Shown here: piece after piece, positions 44,201 through 54,200 of the stretch
Layout of the letters: each line of letters opens with the position of its first letter
Position numbering within the stretch: the first letter of the stretch is position 1
Source of the DNA: a virus
Length of the DNA stretch: 64,000 nucleotides
Virus record (IMG/VR): IMGVR_UViG_3300003690_003399
Coordinates: 16,076 to 80,075 of that record
Reading direction: 5' to 3' (one strand)
The notes under the pieces: model-generated
What the model was told of the DNA's origin: nothing
The model's input: only the letters and a program-made list of their open reading frames with translations
The model's database searches: none
Program-made: the position numbers and the translations under genes

Positions 44201-47200
44201 CAAAACTCTAAATAAAAAATATGTTTATTCAGCAAAGAAACAATTACCAGAGTTTATTAATAGTTCAAACATGGTTAATGTCATGACCGATGATGACATA
44301 TTCTTTAATAAAGTTGATCTACTGAGACCTACAAACTATTATCTTCACATTGAAAAAAGCATGTATCAAACAATCTCTGAAGAAATGATAAGAATGTTTT
44401 CCTCAATTAAAGATTTTAATAATTTAATTGGGGAGCCAGTAAACAAATATCGTAGCAAATACAAACACATGGAAAAACTTCGTCAACTTTTCTTTGAGAG
44501 AGTAGGGAATACACCGGACCTAGATAAGTATATCGATTTTTATAAATGGGTTGACATCACATTAGATGTCCTCTTGGGGTACCTTGTACCAGCTTCAGCA
44601 GATATTGGTGATCAGTATGGCAGCAATATTCGTACATTAGTAGAAAATCATGTGCTTGCGCGCAATAAATATAAGTGGCAGTTCCCAACGATAGAAGACA
44701 AAACTCCAGACATAGAAGGTCATATTCTTAGTATTAACGAGCTTTTATATGGCTGGGAGTTCGGTCACAACCCGACAAGTAGTCTTCAGGCCGATAATTG
44801 TCTTTGGTGGAAAGAACGCGCAGAAAGAACCGACGCGCTAGCAAGTGGCGACTCAAATGTTAATAACGATAAACAAGCAATACTTAACTCTATTAACAAC
44901 GAGACGAATGCTAAGAACTACATGCTATATGATAGTGCAACTAGCACAACTTATTCTGGTTCTACGTTTGCAATCCGCCGATTAGCTAAACCATACAAAT
45001 TTAAAGTCGACGAATCTCGTACAACTAAGGGTGGTACAAATTATTATCCAAATAAAAAAGTGGACATCATTCGAACGGAAACCAATTTAGAAACTTCTAC
45101 AAATTTTCTTGCAGCTCCCGCAGCCAATGTAGAATCATTTAAAGATTGTAATGATGGACTTGATCTGATCACAAAACGTAAATATTCGTTTAATGCTCTT
45201 TTAAGAAGTGAATTAACAACAGCGACCGAGAAAAACTATTTCAACGCAAAGGGCGCCCTGTTTGCCCCATTCAGTATGTATAGTGCCTCCATTTCAGGGG
45301 GTTATTATGATACAGTTTCCAATAATTTTAAAACTTCTTTAGATATTACTAACTTACATGAAGATACCTATGGAACTTTATACGGTGTACCAGTACAGGG
45401 TCCGTTTACTGACAAGTATGTTGGAGGTCTTCAATCTCGTCATGTCGCCTTGACCGTTAATCCGGCACTGACAAGCTCCGCTAACCGCCCTGAAGGATGG
45501 TCTTTATCGTTTAGTAGCAATATCTTAACAATGTCAGGCCCAGCTGTGGGGGTCGAAGGCAGTCGTCCGAAAGCAACGCGGCTTAGAGACGAAACTGCTA
45601 AGCGCCCCATTAATGTGAGAAACATTCAACAAACAACAGGCTCTACAATAATTGGTAACTATACCAAAGATTATGATTTGTTGATGATCGGTGGTCGCTC
45701 AATTAATAATCGCTTTTTTGTCAAAAACGAAGGCGTTTCCGCAAGCTCGATAAATTCTCAAGCTGTAAGTGGTGTTTTAGATTATGATTTACCAGGTGCT
45801 GCACAGTCACAAAGAGATCGACAAGAAGTTGTTATAAATGGTTTGACTTCATCTGCACGCAATGATTATATTATTGTCAACAGATTCTCTGCACCTGGAG
45901 ACCCTTCAACGATGGGGTTTGCTTATTTAGATATCGAGGCGCAGGAATACTCAATTTATAATTCCTTACCATGGCGCAACTTAATTGTTCGCGACAGCCT
46001 CCAAGAATTATATACAGATCATGCAAAACAATTTGGGTATTTTAGTGATGCACAAAATTCAGCAAGCTATGTGTTGGCTGGCATGCCCTATCCTGGAACG
46101 AGCGGATCTGTAAACGCTCTAGATTATGCTGGAAGCGCGTCGTTTCACAAGGTTAATAGAAACCCGAGAAGAATTATTAAAAGCACAGGAGTAGAGTACG
46201 CCAGTTCATATGCTAGTGGAGTCATTTATGATAATTGGCACGTACAACATCAGATCCCACAATCTGATTTACAGTATGCGTGGATTACAGCTAGTGTAAT
46301 TGAAGGATATACCGGCTCAGCATATTATGGCTTTGAGCAACCAAATTTCAGCAATGCAAGTCTAGCTTCTACCGATATTACATTTTGTAGTGCTAGTGAC
46401 TTTGGCTCTTATTGGAAATCAGCATGGGGATTACGACTTTTTGGTGGTACATATGCTGAATTCGGATCGGATCAATTTGTTCCGACTGATTTTGCTGGCA
46501 TAAATTCTAATGTTTATGAGCCTATAACGTCGTCTTTGAACATTTTGGGATATCCATCAGGAGTAGGATCTTATGCCAACTGCTGTGTCACCCCTGGCAC
46601 CTTTCTTGGCTCATCCTACTATCCCCAACTTCTTAACGCTTTGATTCTCCACCGCCAAGGCCCATACGGGTGGCCTTCTTGGAAACAAATTAGAGGTGAA
46701 AGTCACCCTGTAATTAGAAATCATCGGAAAACTAATCGACAATCATTTTTGAAGCTAGAAAAAATTTCTAATGATACAGACGGTCAACCCCGAGATAAGA
46801 AAGTTTTAATTTCTCAAATAGAGCCGCCAGTAAGTTCAAAATATAAGCCGTTAATTCATAGTCTTTTCTTTAAACAAAACATCGATCCAAACAAGAATAA
46901 TTGGTGGAAAAATTCTGAAGAAATTATTATTGACCACACATATGCAAATGAAAAATGTTATTTTCCCCAAGTCGTTTCGGGCACAAAGGCGCTTATTGAT
47001 GGAAATATAGACTTAAATAAGATAGATTCTATTTCCACTTTGGCTGGGAGTATTTCTCAAGATGATAAAACTTTAATTTATGATTCTCTAAATAAGTTTA
47101 TTTTTGGAGACACAATGCAACCTGCGAACCCAATTAGCCAATTTAACTATCTTAAAATTAAAGAGGTTATTTATCCTCGTGAACACTATACGTATCTAAG

Positions 47201-50132
47201 TGGTACCCGAGAGCGCACGAACTTTGCAAATAATTTCTGGCGCGATACACGGAATGCGAGAGACACCGAAGGATCTCCAGATGGAGGTCCATGGGCCAAC
47301 TCACAAGGCTACATTGTTACCCAAAGTATGTGGCCACTAGACTGCCGCTCTGACACAAGTGTTCCCCCCATACCCAACTACTCTAATTTTACAGCATCTG
47401 CAGGTATGGAAGGGGAGCTACAAAATGGATATAGTTTGTTCTTCTCCTCCTCGAACACGGGCCCATTCGCGGCCGCCACCTATCTGCGCCGTGTACCCGA
47501 TAGTGCGTCAGAGGGAATACTGTATGCTGGTGATACCTTGTGGGAAGCAAACACACAAGCAGGAGTAAACCCATTTTATAATAATTATGCAGAATATATT
47601 GAAGAGGCAAAGAGGATTGGGAAAGATTATGGGATCCTACCAGAATTTAGAATTAGCGAACATATGGATTATTATATTAATAGTAATCCGGACGGCAATC
47701 CAAACTTTTTAGTAACCCCACAGCCACCAGGCTTATTCACATTGACTGGTTCGGTTCTTTCTAGTAGTGCCGACGAAGGATTTTATACTGTGTATTCATA
47801 CAGTGATTTTATGAAGTTTTTTGAGCTAGTTAAAAATGATTATATTAGTACGCCAATACCGCAAAAGGAAGCAGACGAGGACGCCGCCATAAGCACCATG
47901 GTCTCATATCCATCTGAATTAACTCTTGAATGCAAAGTTTTGAAAAAGTTTCTTCCATATGACGGATTTTACCCCGCGGAAAGAACAGTTCAATTAGCAA
48001 AATTATTTAGCCAATCTTATGGAGACTCAGTTATACACGCTGAAGGCGCTAACCCAAATTGGAGAACAATGTTGGCGCCATTATTTGCACCCGGACTATT
48101 ATATAATTCCATCAAATCTGGCATTGCAGTAGACTACCCAATCGTCAATGACACTCTTAGTGATGCTACTATAACTTTTACAGGATCTTCCGTTAATAAT
48201 TCGGCCGACTCAGGCGATGCACGCCTATCGGGAACATTTGGCGCCAGGCTTCCGTTTGAAGCTCTGGCTAGCCCAAAAACCTTTTTAGAGGGGACACACC
48301 TTGTCGACGCAGAGCCTAATCCACAAGCTTTTATTGATAGTAGTGGTAGTTTTATTGCCGCGGCAAACCCGCTGTTTATGTACGCAATGAATAACTTTTT
48401 AGCAGAAATTCCTTCATTCTTTTTGGAAAATAACTCATTAAGCACCTTGACCTCTTATGGAGACGTTAGCGCGGCGCCAACGATGGGCGAGGACGTGACA
48501 TATAAAATGAGAATTGTTCTTTCGAACGGCCAGTTTGATACTCTCCATACATTACAAAATGTTGAGAAGGGGTTTCCACCGGCCCTGGAACGAAGTGATA
48601 ACACTGCGTCGTTTATATACAACACTCCGGAAGTCACAATGTACAATCGCTCTTTTGATAGAAACTCCCCGGCCCGTTATTCCGCAAGCTTTGTAGGCGA
48701 CAACAATGCCACACTAGCTTACGGCTCTTCGTTTGGGCCACCTTGCGAGGCCTCGTCTTCTGTCAATGGGCACGAGGCTAGCTTTGAGCCATTTACACCT
48801 CCTTACTATAACGGCTACAGCCACATTGAAGTTTCTTTCCTCTCTGCGGTAGGCGGTGCAATGGAAATGTCCGATATTCTTGCGGCATGCCGGGAGAACG
48901 CAACTTATTTTAGAGAAACCACCAGATCTGGAAGTCGAGAAAGTTCTACGGCCGGAATTAATGCGATGCAAGCCAATGCGTCTTTAAATTGGGATCAACT
49001 AGTGGTTGACGAAGACGGAAGTGAAAGATGGGTAATTCAGCCGAAATGGGAATGTCCTATATTAGATTTTACTACTTCTGATATTACGTTGCCGGAAGGA
49101 GGAGGCTCCGGCTCCGTGGCAAAAGGCATGTGGCATCAATATGGTTCTATCCCATCCGCCGATAACGGTATATACTTATCAGTTCAAGATGTTATGGACC
49201 CAGAAGGAGGGTGGCAGCCTTCTTTGAAAAAACTACTTGGCTATTCCGATGATAATAGTAGAGTAAAATTAGGCGGTTTGGCTAAAAGCAAAACAATTAG
49301 TGAAGCCGTTGTTGCAATCCCGTTTAGGGCGGATCCCCAAAGCCCAAAAAAGAGGAAATATTTTAATATTAATCCGACGGTCATCGACAGCGCGCTGAAC
49401 CCGAATCCCGGCGCCGACATTCCCGATCCGGCTCCCGTTGCCCCTTCCCAAGGGGTTCTAGATATGGTTGAAAAAATGAAAAAATATGTAATTCCCCCAA
49501 CTTTTGATTTTATAACCAATGCTGAAGAGATCCCACCAATGGCCATGTTAATTTTTGAGTTTGAAACAAACTTAAGCCAGAAAGATTTAAGAAATATATG
49601 GCAGAATTTGCCACCAAATGATCAAGGGGATGCAAAAATAAGCAAAAGCCAAGCAGTTATCCCAGCAATGAAAGATATGATTTTTCCTCTCTTTGCAACG
49701 AGTCCTGGCAGCATGTTTGATCACTATGATAAAATACTTGGATTTCCAACCGATGTACAATGGCTCGTTTTTAAAGTAAAACAAAAAGCAAAAACTAATT
49801 ATTTTGATATAACAGCAAAAGATGAATCTTTAAAAGGCGAGACCATCGATGCCCCTTGGCAAACACAAATATCATCTGAGATACCAAACTATAGTTTTAA
49901 TTGGCCATATGATTTCTTCTCCATGATAGAATTAGCCAAACTAGAGATCACATATAAAATAGATCCGCATGGGGATCCGACCCCAAGCGATGGTGGCGCG
50001 CCGCCGACGGATCCCGAGTTTGGAGATGCTGTAGATAATCAACGTGATAACGCGCCCGGCAAAGAAAAGACTCCCGAGAAAGATGGCCCAACGGTGCGGG
50101 AAACAGCGGTTGTGATAGCCCGAACCGATTGA
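41250..50132 (+). CDS. Giant virion protein with LamG-like domains, 2960 aa
   Basis: The largest gene in the window. Residues about 185-415 form a LamG/concanavalin-like domain (TVEFWLKKGEF, DSWHHYAFTLKN, SMDEFRFWKSERT, GVYYKFNEG). A second similar domain is likely at about 700-905 (DDTRWIFSVSVKP, YTVEFYGVE, ISSTRVWLMPLTTG). Between them FRNLIRCFGFDDEIYKINLYG near 590 is a segment also seen in other marine phage structural proteins. The C-terminal 60 residues are Pro/Asp/Gly/Lys-rich and disordered. LamG domains bind glycans, so it may serve in adsorption or as an enlarged wedge protein like gp7. It starts 4 bases inside the previous gene. Confidence 0.65.
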   Translation: MSTDYSKIFGQKDIILTNTDRDTLAASAESVNYMTEYFNKKQRFVPPVNFSNPKYFARFGSAEKYYIDAIDRIYKTYPYDGSLKERVQWELSSSYLDLHVFENGYPRTNGYVLFSAEGWGTQVATSDGYGAPATSSYEYILSKGGPNTSYRSQGKNIRDQTGDYKDGYANVWDVDKNRESNLKIGGIDGNTVEFWLKKGEFLGSSLTNQEVLFDLHTSEFISSSLNYGRLTVELTASTSGSPFRVTYMSGTAGFSYETIGSGIDTSSVADDSWHHYAFTLKNTESAVEVNFFVDGACNHTIITGSSISYVSGNINATLGALATAPSGTFTPTLGWGGLSGSMDEFRFWKSERTSQQIGLQYIEPVGGGTNTDDANTTLGVYYKFNEGITLTASIDKTILDYSGRISNGNFVGYNSSARNINSAMVQSGKVDREFKDPILYNFHPEVVSYYGTKKEEGRQYDYSNNSSIYFTLPAWILEEDEIKEYSPLRNFTQVIGSYFDSLASQIEAISKLKHKNYLSSSYKSYPFSDRLLESVGFTYFPELFSDATALEQFRNRDDKKLFQQKLYDTKNRIYQNIYNNIVYIYKTKGTEKSFRNLIRCFGFDDEIYKINLYGNRVTYQLKDNYSSVAESKNYVNFALTGTQKATVHSFSSSGNPNSTSFISNVTPKMNYFGFTMETEVAFPRRYSVADSNITVQSNKGTSKTFRAYVPFKTASLFGMHQVNGTTENDLTWATTDSANFQVYAIRDEDHSKRCRFKLTGVGATVIPTLTSSYFDEVFDDTRWIFSVSVKPKMYPQADLPYLTSVAVSTGPERGYTVEFYGVEKILDTIKNEFLLTGSITYSDGLALLNNAKSIYIGAHRTNFSGSLQEKSDGHISSTRVWLMPLTTGTIQQHAQDAKNYGVPSPYRSGYLYQTSMTGTRVPEIHTLVLNWVFDTLTGSDSSGEFVGQDFSSGSTSLQNRYNWIGNIVGKQYLPKGINFPPSFSKTLNKKYVYSAKKQLPEFINSSNMVNVMTDDDIFFNKVDLLRPTNYYLHIEKSMYQTISEEMIRMFSSIKDFNNLIGEPVNKYRSKYKHMEKLRQLFFERVGNTPDLDKYIDFYKWVDITLDVLLGYLVPASADIGDQYGSNIRTLVENHVLARNKYKWQFPTIEDKTPDIEGHILSINELLYGWEFGHNPTSSLQADNCLWWKERAERTDALASGDSNVNNDKQAILNSINNETNAKNYMLYDSATSTTYSGSTFAIRRLAKPYKFKVDESRTTKGGTNYYPNKKVDIIRTETNLETSTNFLAAPAANVESFKDCNDGLDLITKRKYSFNALLRSELTTATEKNYFNAKGALFAPFSMYSASISGGYYDTVSNNFKTSLDITNLHEDTYGTLYGVPVQGPFTDKYVGGLQSRHVALTVNPALTSSANRPEGWSLSFSSNILTMSGPAVGVEGSRPKATRLRDETAKRPINVRNIQQTTGSTIIGNYTKDYDLLMIGGRSINNRFFVKNEGVSASSINSQAVSGVLDYDLPGAAQSQRDRQEVVINGLTSSARNDYIIVNRFSAPGDPSTMGFAYLDIEAQEYSIYNSLPWRNLIVRDSLQELYTDHAKQFGYFSDAQNSASYVLAGMPYPGTSGSVNALDYAGSASFHKVNRNPRRIIKSTGVEYASSYASGVIYDNWHVQHQIPQSDLQYAWITASVIEGYTGSAYYGFEQPNFSNASLASTDITFCSASDFGSYWKSAWGLRLFGGTYAEFGSDQFVPTDFAGINSNVYEPITSSLNILGYPSGVGSYANCCVTPGTFLGSSYYPQLLNALILHRQGPYGWPSWKQIRGESHPVIRNHRKTNRQSFLKLEKISNDTDGQPRDKKVLISQIEPPVSSKYKPLIHSLFFKQNIDPNKNNWWKNSEEIIIDHTYANEKCYFPQVVSGTKALIDGNIDLNKIDSISTLAGSISQDDKTLIYDSLNKFIFGDTMQPANPISQFNYLKIKEVIYPREHYTYLSGTRERTNFANNFWRDTRNARDTEGSPDGGPWANSQGYIVTQSMWPLDCRSDTSVPPIPNYSNFTASAGMEGELQNGYSLFFSSSNTGPFAAATYLRRVPDSASEGILYAGDTLWEANTQAGVNPFYNNYAEYIEEAKRIGKDYGILPEFRISEHMDYYINSNPDGNPNFLVTPQPPGLFTLTGSVLSSSADEGFYTVYSYSDFMKFFELVKNDYISTPIPQKEADEDAAISTMVSYPSELTLECKVLKKFLPYDGFYPAERTVQLAKLFSQSYGDSVIHAEGANPNWRTMLAPLFAPGLLYNSIKSGIAVDYPIVNDTLSDATITFTGSSVNNSADSGDARLSGTFGARLPFEALASPKTFLEGTHLVDAEPNPQAFIDSSGSFIAAANPLFMYAMNNFLAEIPSFFLENNSLSTLTSYGDVSAAPTMGEDVTYKMRIVLSNGQFDTLHTLQNVEKGFPPALERSDNTASFIYNTPEVTMYNRSFDRNSPARYSASFVGDNNATLAYGSSFGPPCEASSSVNGHEASFEPFTPPYYNGYSHIEVSFLSAVGGAMEMSDILAACRENATYFRETTRSGSRESSTAGINAMQANASLNWDQLVVDEDGSERWVIQPKWECPILDFTTSDITLPEGGGSGSVAKGMWHQYGSIPSADNGIYLSVQDVMDPEGGWQPSLKKLLGYSDDNSRVKLGGLAKSKTISEAVVAIPFRADPQSPKKRKYFNINPTVIDSALNPNPGADIPDPAPVAPSQGVLDMVEKMKKYVIPPTFDFITNAEEIPPMAMLIFEFETNLSQKDLRNIWQNLPPNDQGDAKISKSQAVIPAMKDMIFPLFATSPGSMFDHYDKILGFPTDVQWLVFKVKQKAKTNYFDITAKDESLKGETIDAPWQTQISSEIPNYSFNWPYDFFSMIELAKLEITYKIDPHGDPTPSDGGAPPTDPEFGDAVDNQRDNAPGKEKTPEKDGPTVRETAVVIARTD

Positions 50133-50193
50133 CCGGCGCCTCGGGCAGTGGCTCTGATGACCCATACGGAAGATAACTTATGAGGATATATAA

Positions 50194-51255
50194 ATGGAAT
50201 TTTTAGACGCCAAAGAACAAGTTATTAATTTAGAGTTGACTTCATACGGAAGATTTTTGCTCTCCCAGGGGAAGTTTAATCCAAAAATATATGCTTTTTT
50301 TGATAGTGATATCGTTTATGATTATCGTTTTACGCAGAGCGGCTCGGCCACTAAAACCAAAGAATTACAAAACGACACAGAAGGCCGGATACAAGAAAAT
50401 ACTCCTCGCCTTGCAGCGCAAACTCTTTATAGAGGATCAGAGCTTGGAGTTTTCTCTGCAGAGCCAAATTTAATTTATAATTTGATGCCAGGAGTCTTAG
50501 CAGACAAGAATAATTTAGTAGTAAATTTAACTCAAACGCCTGATAAATCTTATATCTTCCAGGAACCAATCGGTAACTCGGCATATAATTCTAACAATAT
50601 CGCCGCGTGGAACATAGGATTTTATAAGGCTCCCCTTTCTAGTTCAAGCACTGTTTGGACTGGCTCAAGCGACGATATCCCTACCACTTTTATTCCACAG
50701 CTATCTTGTTCTATACAATATGGCCTAGAAACATATGATGTACCAATAGACAATCAAAGCTCAACCAACAGTTGGAAAGACATGGGCGACAAAAGCTTTA
50801 AAGACTTAGAAAGTAAAAAAACAGTTTTGTATGACCCTTCTACGCCAATTATATTTGATGGCGACGGCTACATGATTTATAAAGATGATTTCGCTTTATT
50901 AAAAATAGAGGAAGTAAATACTGAATTTTTAAAAGAGAATTTTGAATTAGAAGTGTTTCGAGTTCATAAGTTAGAGGGCACTGTCAAGGGAGAAACAACT
51001 TATACTGAGACCCTAGAAAAGTTATATTTTGAAGGCTCAGATGTTAAAGAAACAAATCGTGTCGATTATTATTTTGATATTAATTATGATTTTGAAATAA
51101 ATGAAGAAGAATATTGCAAGCTGGCCAGCACCGTAGACAAAGTTAAAAATATTTATCTTGATCAAGTATTTAATTGTGAGAGCAAAAAAGAAATATTGCA
51201 TTCATTAAATATTTATGAAACTGGAGAGAACCAAGAAGAAGAGGATGTGTGCTAA
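50194..51255 (+). CDS. Virion-associated protein with N-terminal FLD-type module, 353 aa
   Basis: The first 50 residues (MEFLDAKEQVINLELTSYG, RFLLSQGKFNPKIYAFF) align with the N-terminus of the protein at 58492, giving the shared pattern M-x-FLD...LT-x2-GR...YAF-x-D-x2-I-x-Y. The rest is mixed beta with a charged C-terminal half (EEYCKLASTVDKVKNIYL) and an acidic tail. Unknown function; position in the virion module suggests a tail or fibre component. The gap before it (61 bases) has a GAGG ribosome site and no other clear signal. Its stop overlaps the next ATG (TAATG). Confidence 0.6.
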   Translation: MEFLDAKEQVINLELTSYGRFLLSQGKFNPKIYAFFDSDIVYDYRFTQSGSATKTKELQNDTEGRIQENTPRLAAQTLYRGSELGVFSAEPNLIYNLMPGVLADKNNLVVNLTQTPDKSYIFQEPIGNSAYNSNNIAAWNIGFYKAPLSSSSTVWTGSSDDIPTTFIPQLSCSIQYGLETYDVPIDNQSSTNSWKDMGDKSFKDLESKKTVLYDPSTPIIFDGDGYMIYKDDFALLKIEEVNTEFLKENFELEVFRVHKLEGTVKGETTYTETLEKLYFEGSDVKETNRVDYYFDINYDFEINEEEYCKLASTVDKVKNIYLDQVFNCESKKEILHSLNIYETGENQEEEDVC

Positions 51256-54200
51256 TGAATTATGAATTTAATGGGCTCCTAGATTCTATTCTACCTAATA
51301 TCTATATTAATAGGATTACCTTAGAACAAAAAAACACACAACCACTCTCAAATAATAAATATGATATGACGCCACATATCAACCAAACCATAATCCCAGA
51401 CAACGCCACATCTTTGACCCCAGATTATGGTGGTTTTGAAGACAAATTGAAAGTCACTTTTGATTTATTTTTAGAAATTCCAAATATTGATAGTAATGAT
51501 TTCTGGAAAGAAATATTATCTCAGGAGTTTTCAAAGTATTTACAAGTGCACATAGTGCTTTTTAAAGACAATAAGGCCAAAGAATATTATAAAAAACTAT
51601 TAGGGCAAAGCAGTACCGCGTGGCCGGGCACCACCGTCACGCCCAACGCCCAAGACATGATTTATTTTTTGCAAACAGGTGTTTCCCCCCACGGCGATCT
51701 CGGGCCAAACGCCACGTGGAGTTTTTGGGATCTCACTCAAGGGGTTGATTATGAATATATTAAGATTAGCAATATATTTAGCCACTTAATTGCATCCGTG
51801 GGCGGCAGTGATATAATGTCGAGTAAAGAAAAATTCCACCATATTAAAGAAAAATATACAAAAATATTACCAGACGGGACGATTGTACATAAGGTACCTA
51901 TTCAGATGTCGACAGAAATCAATGGTGCGTTTCCATCTGATTTGGCCGCGATTGCATACTCTGCGCCACTCGCATCTGAGTTTTCGGAGGTTCTAACCAT
52001 GTATGGCGTAGAAAATATGTCCAGTCCAGTCGCCGGCGACGATAACGCTGTCCCCACCCACCCCACGGGCCGACTCGCGACCGAAGTAATTATTCAAAAT
52101 GGTAAAATTCAAGATAGGGGGATGATTTTCTTTGTTTCAGCCAAGCAAGATAGTCTAGAATTTAAGCATATGGAGGGACAACTTTGGTTTGGCGGAGTAC
52201 ATAAAAATATTGACAACGATGGGAATAATAGATATGCAGCCGGCAATGAACATTCAGAGTTCTCACATCCTTATTTAGATTATATTATTGTACCTAATCA
52301 GAGAATACAAGATTTTAGACAAATAGCAATAATGCAAAAACATGTTGCTAATTTCAACCCTATTACACAATTAATATTTGGAGGAGATTATATTGATTTA
52401 AGATCAAATACCGCAGCTGCAAGCTTTGATAATTATGGAACATTTTCTAATCTTTTAACTGCAGTTGACAAGGGCAAATATGTAAAATTATTTTTTAGTA
52501 TTGATTGGGGGAAGTTGCTTAAAAAGCACTGTGCGGTACCAGCATTAATGGACAAACTCGCATCCGACCAAACAGACGAAAGTACAAATGAACTAAAAAT
52601 GATGATGAATGCCACCGCTACACCAGTTTCATTTAAAGTATTCAGAGAAAGAATTGGAGGCCCCACCGAAACAAGAGTGGTAGATACAAAAAATAATGCT
52701 AGTATTATGATAAACCGATTAGGAAGAGAATTAATTTATGATAATTATCCAGCACTCTATTATTTTAAAAACAAAAAAGATCCAGCTAACAATGCTGCGT
52801 CTTCTTTATTGCCCATTAAGCTTAGTCCAACTTTCCACAGTTTTAATGGATTTGCAAAAAGTTATTCTTTAACAGATTATGATATAGGAGCAATATCTAG
52901 TGGCCTTTTTAAATATTCAGTTGAGATCGGAATAAAAGATCCAACAATTAGTTTTTTTGTACTCGGGCTTGACGTCATGCGCGCCGGCACGAAAGCGCTG
53001 AAAAAATATATGTATCTAGCTAATGGAACTGGTACCGAATTAGGAAAGGCGGCACAATTGAATTATTGGAATTCTTATTTAGGAAAATTTGAAAGTGGTT
53101 TTATAGAAAAGGCTACCGACGCGACCGGTGCCTACGGGTTCAGCATAGCACCAAACGATGATCCTCTTTTGAATTTGCCATTAAGCATCCAGTACGCGCT
53201 CACTGCCTTTGATTTTATGATGAAACTTTCTAAAAAAGACTGGACCTCTCTTAAAGTCGACATCAGCACAGAAGATACTCCAACGCTCTCGTCTGAATGG
53301 AAAATAGCAATTGCTAATATGTTGAACCCCGACACAGCAAGCCCCGCTTCTATCACAGCGGTCTATGAAATATTTGATACATTAACTTCCCATCTAAATA
53401 ATTTTATTAATTCTTTCTCTACAGCAAAGATGCCCAAAGTGGACAGCGGAGAATTTTACGAAGTCGACGATGCCGGGAACACAGTTTCTTTCTCGGGAAG
53501 CCCCCTTCTTCTCACCAATTCCCCAGTGTCTTCGGGAACGCCACAGAAAAATATTATTGTTACTCACACCTTTGAAGATCCCACGGAATTAGTGAATACA
53601 ACAAATTTTGATGCCGGGTATGATGTATTCGCGAACATCAAAAATAAAATGAATTTCAGTAATGGACTCAAAGTTATGCAACTTTCATTATTGTCGGCTA
53701 GATCACATCAAGAATATGAAAAATATTTTAAAGCAAACGGCACTTTAGACGTACCTTTCCATACCAAGGCCCCAGACCCTTTCGGCGGGGGCGAATACGT
53801 CGCGAATCTTTCCGACGCCATAGATGATGGTGGATTAGTTCCTACATCTGTTTTTACGGTAGCAATGAATGAATATGTGCAAGGTAAGTGGACACAATAT
53901 ACAAGACTTCCTTTAGCCATCAAAGATTTAAATGAAGAAAACGAGTATTGGAAATTAATAAATAACATAATCCGCTATAAGCTTAATTTAGCCGGAAACC
54001 CGGGCGACGAATCGTGGTTAGGTTACGGTGGCCCCGGGGGAAAATCAAAGGATCAAATACCGGGAAGCCAATTTATCAGCAATACGATGGAAAGAATTCT
54101 AAAAGAATACCAATCATTAGCTTATTTGGGTGCCAATTTTATTCATGAGCACAAAGCATTTTGGGGTGAAGGCGAAGAAGGACCCAAGGGGGGCAAAGGC

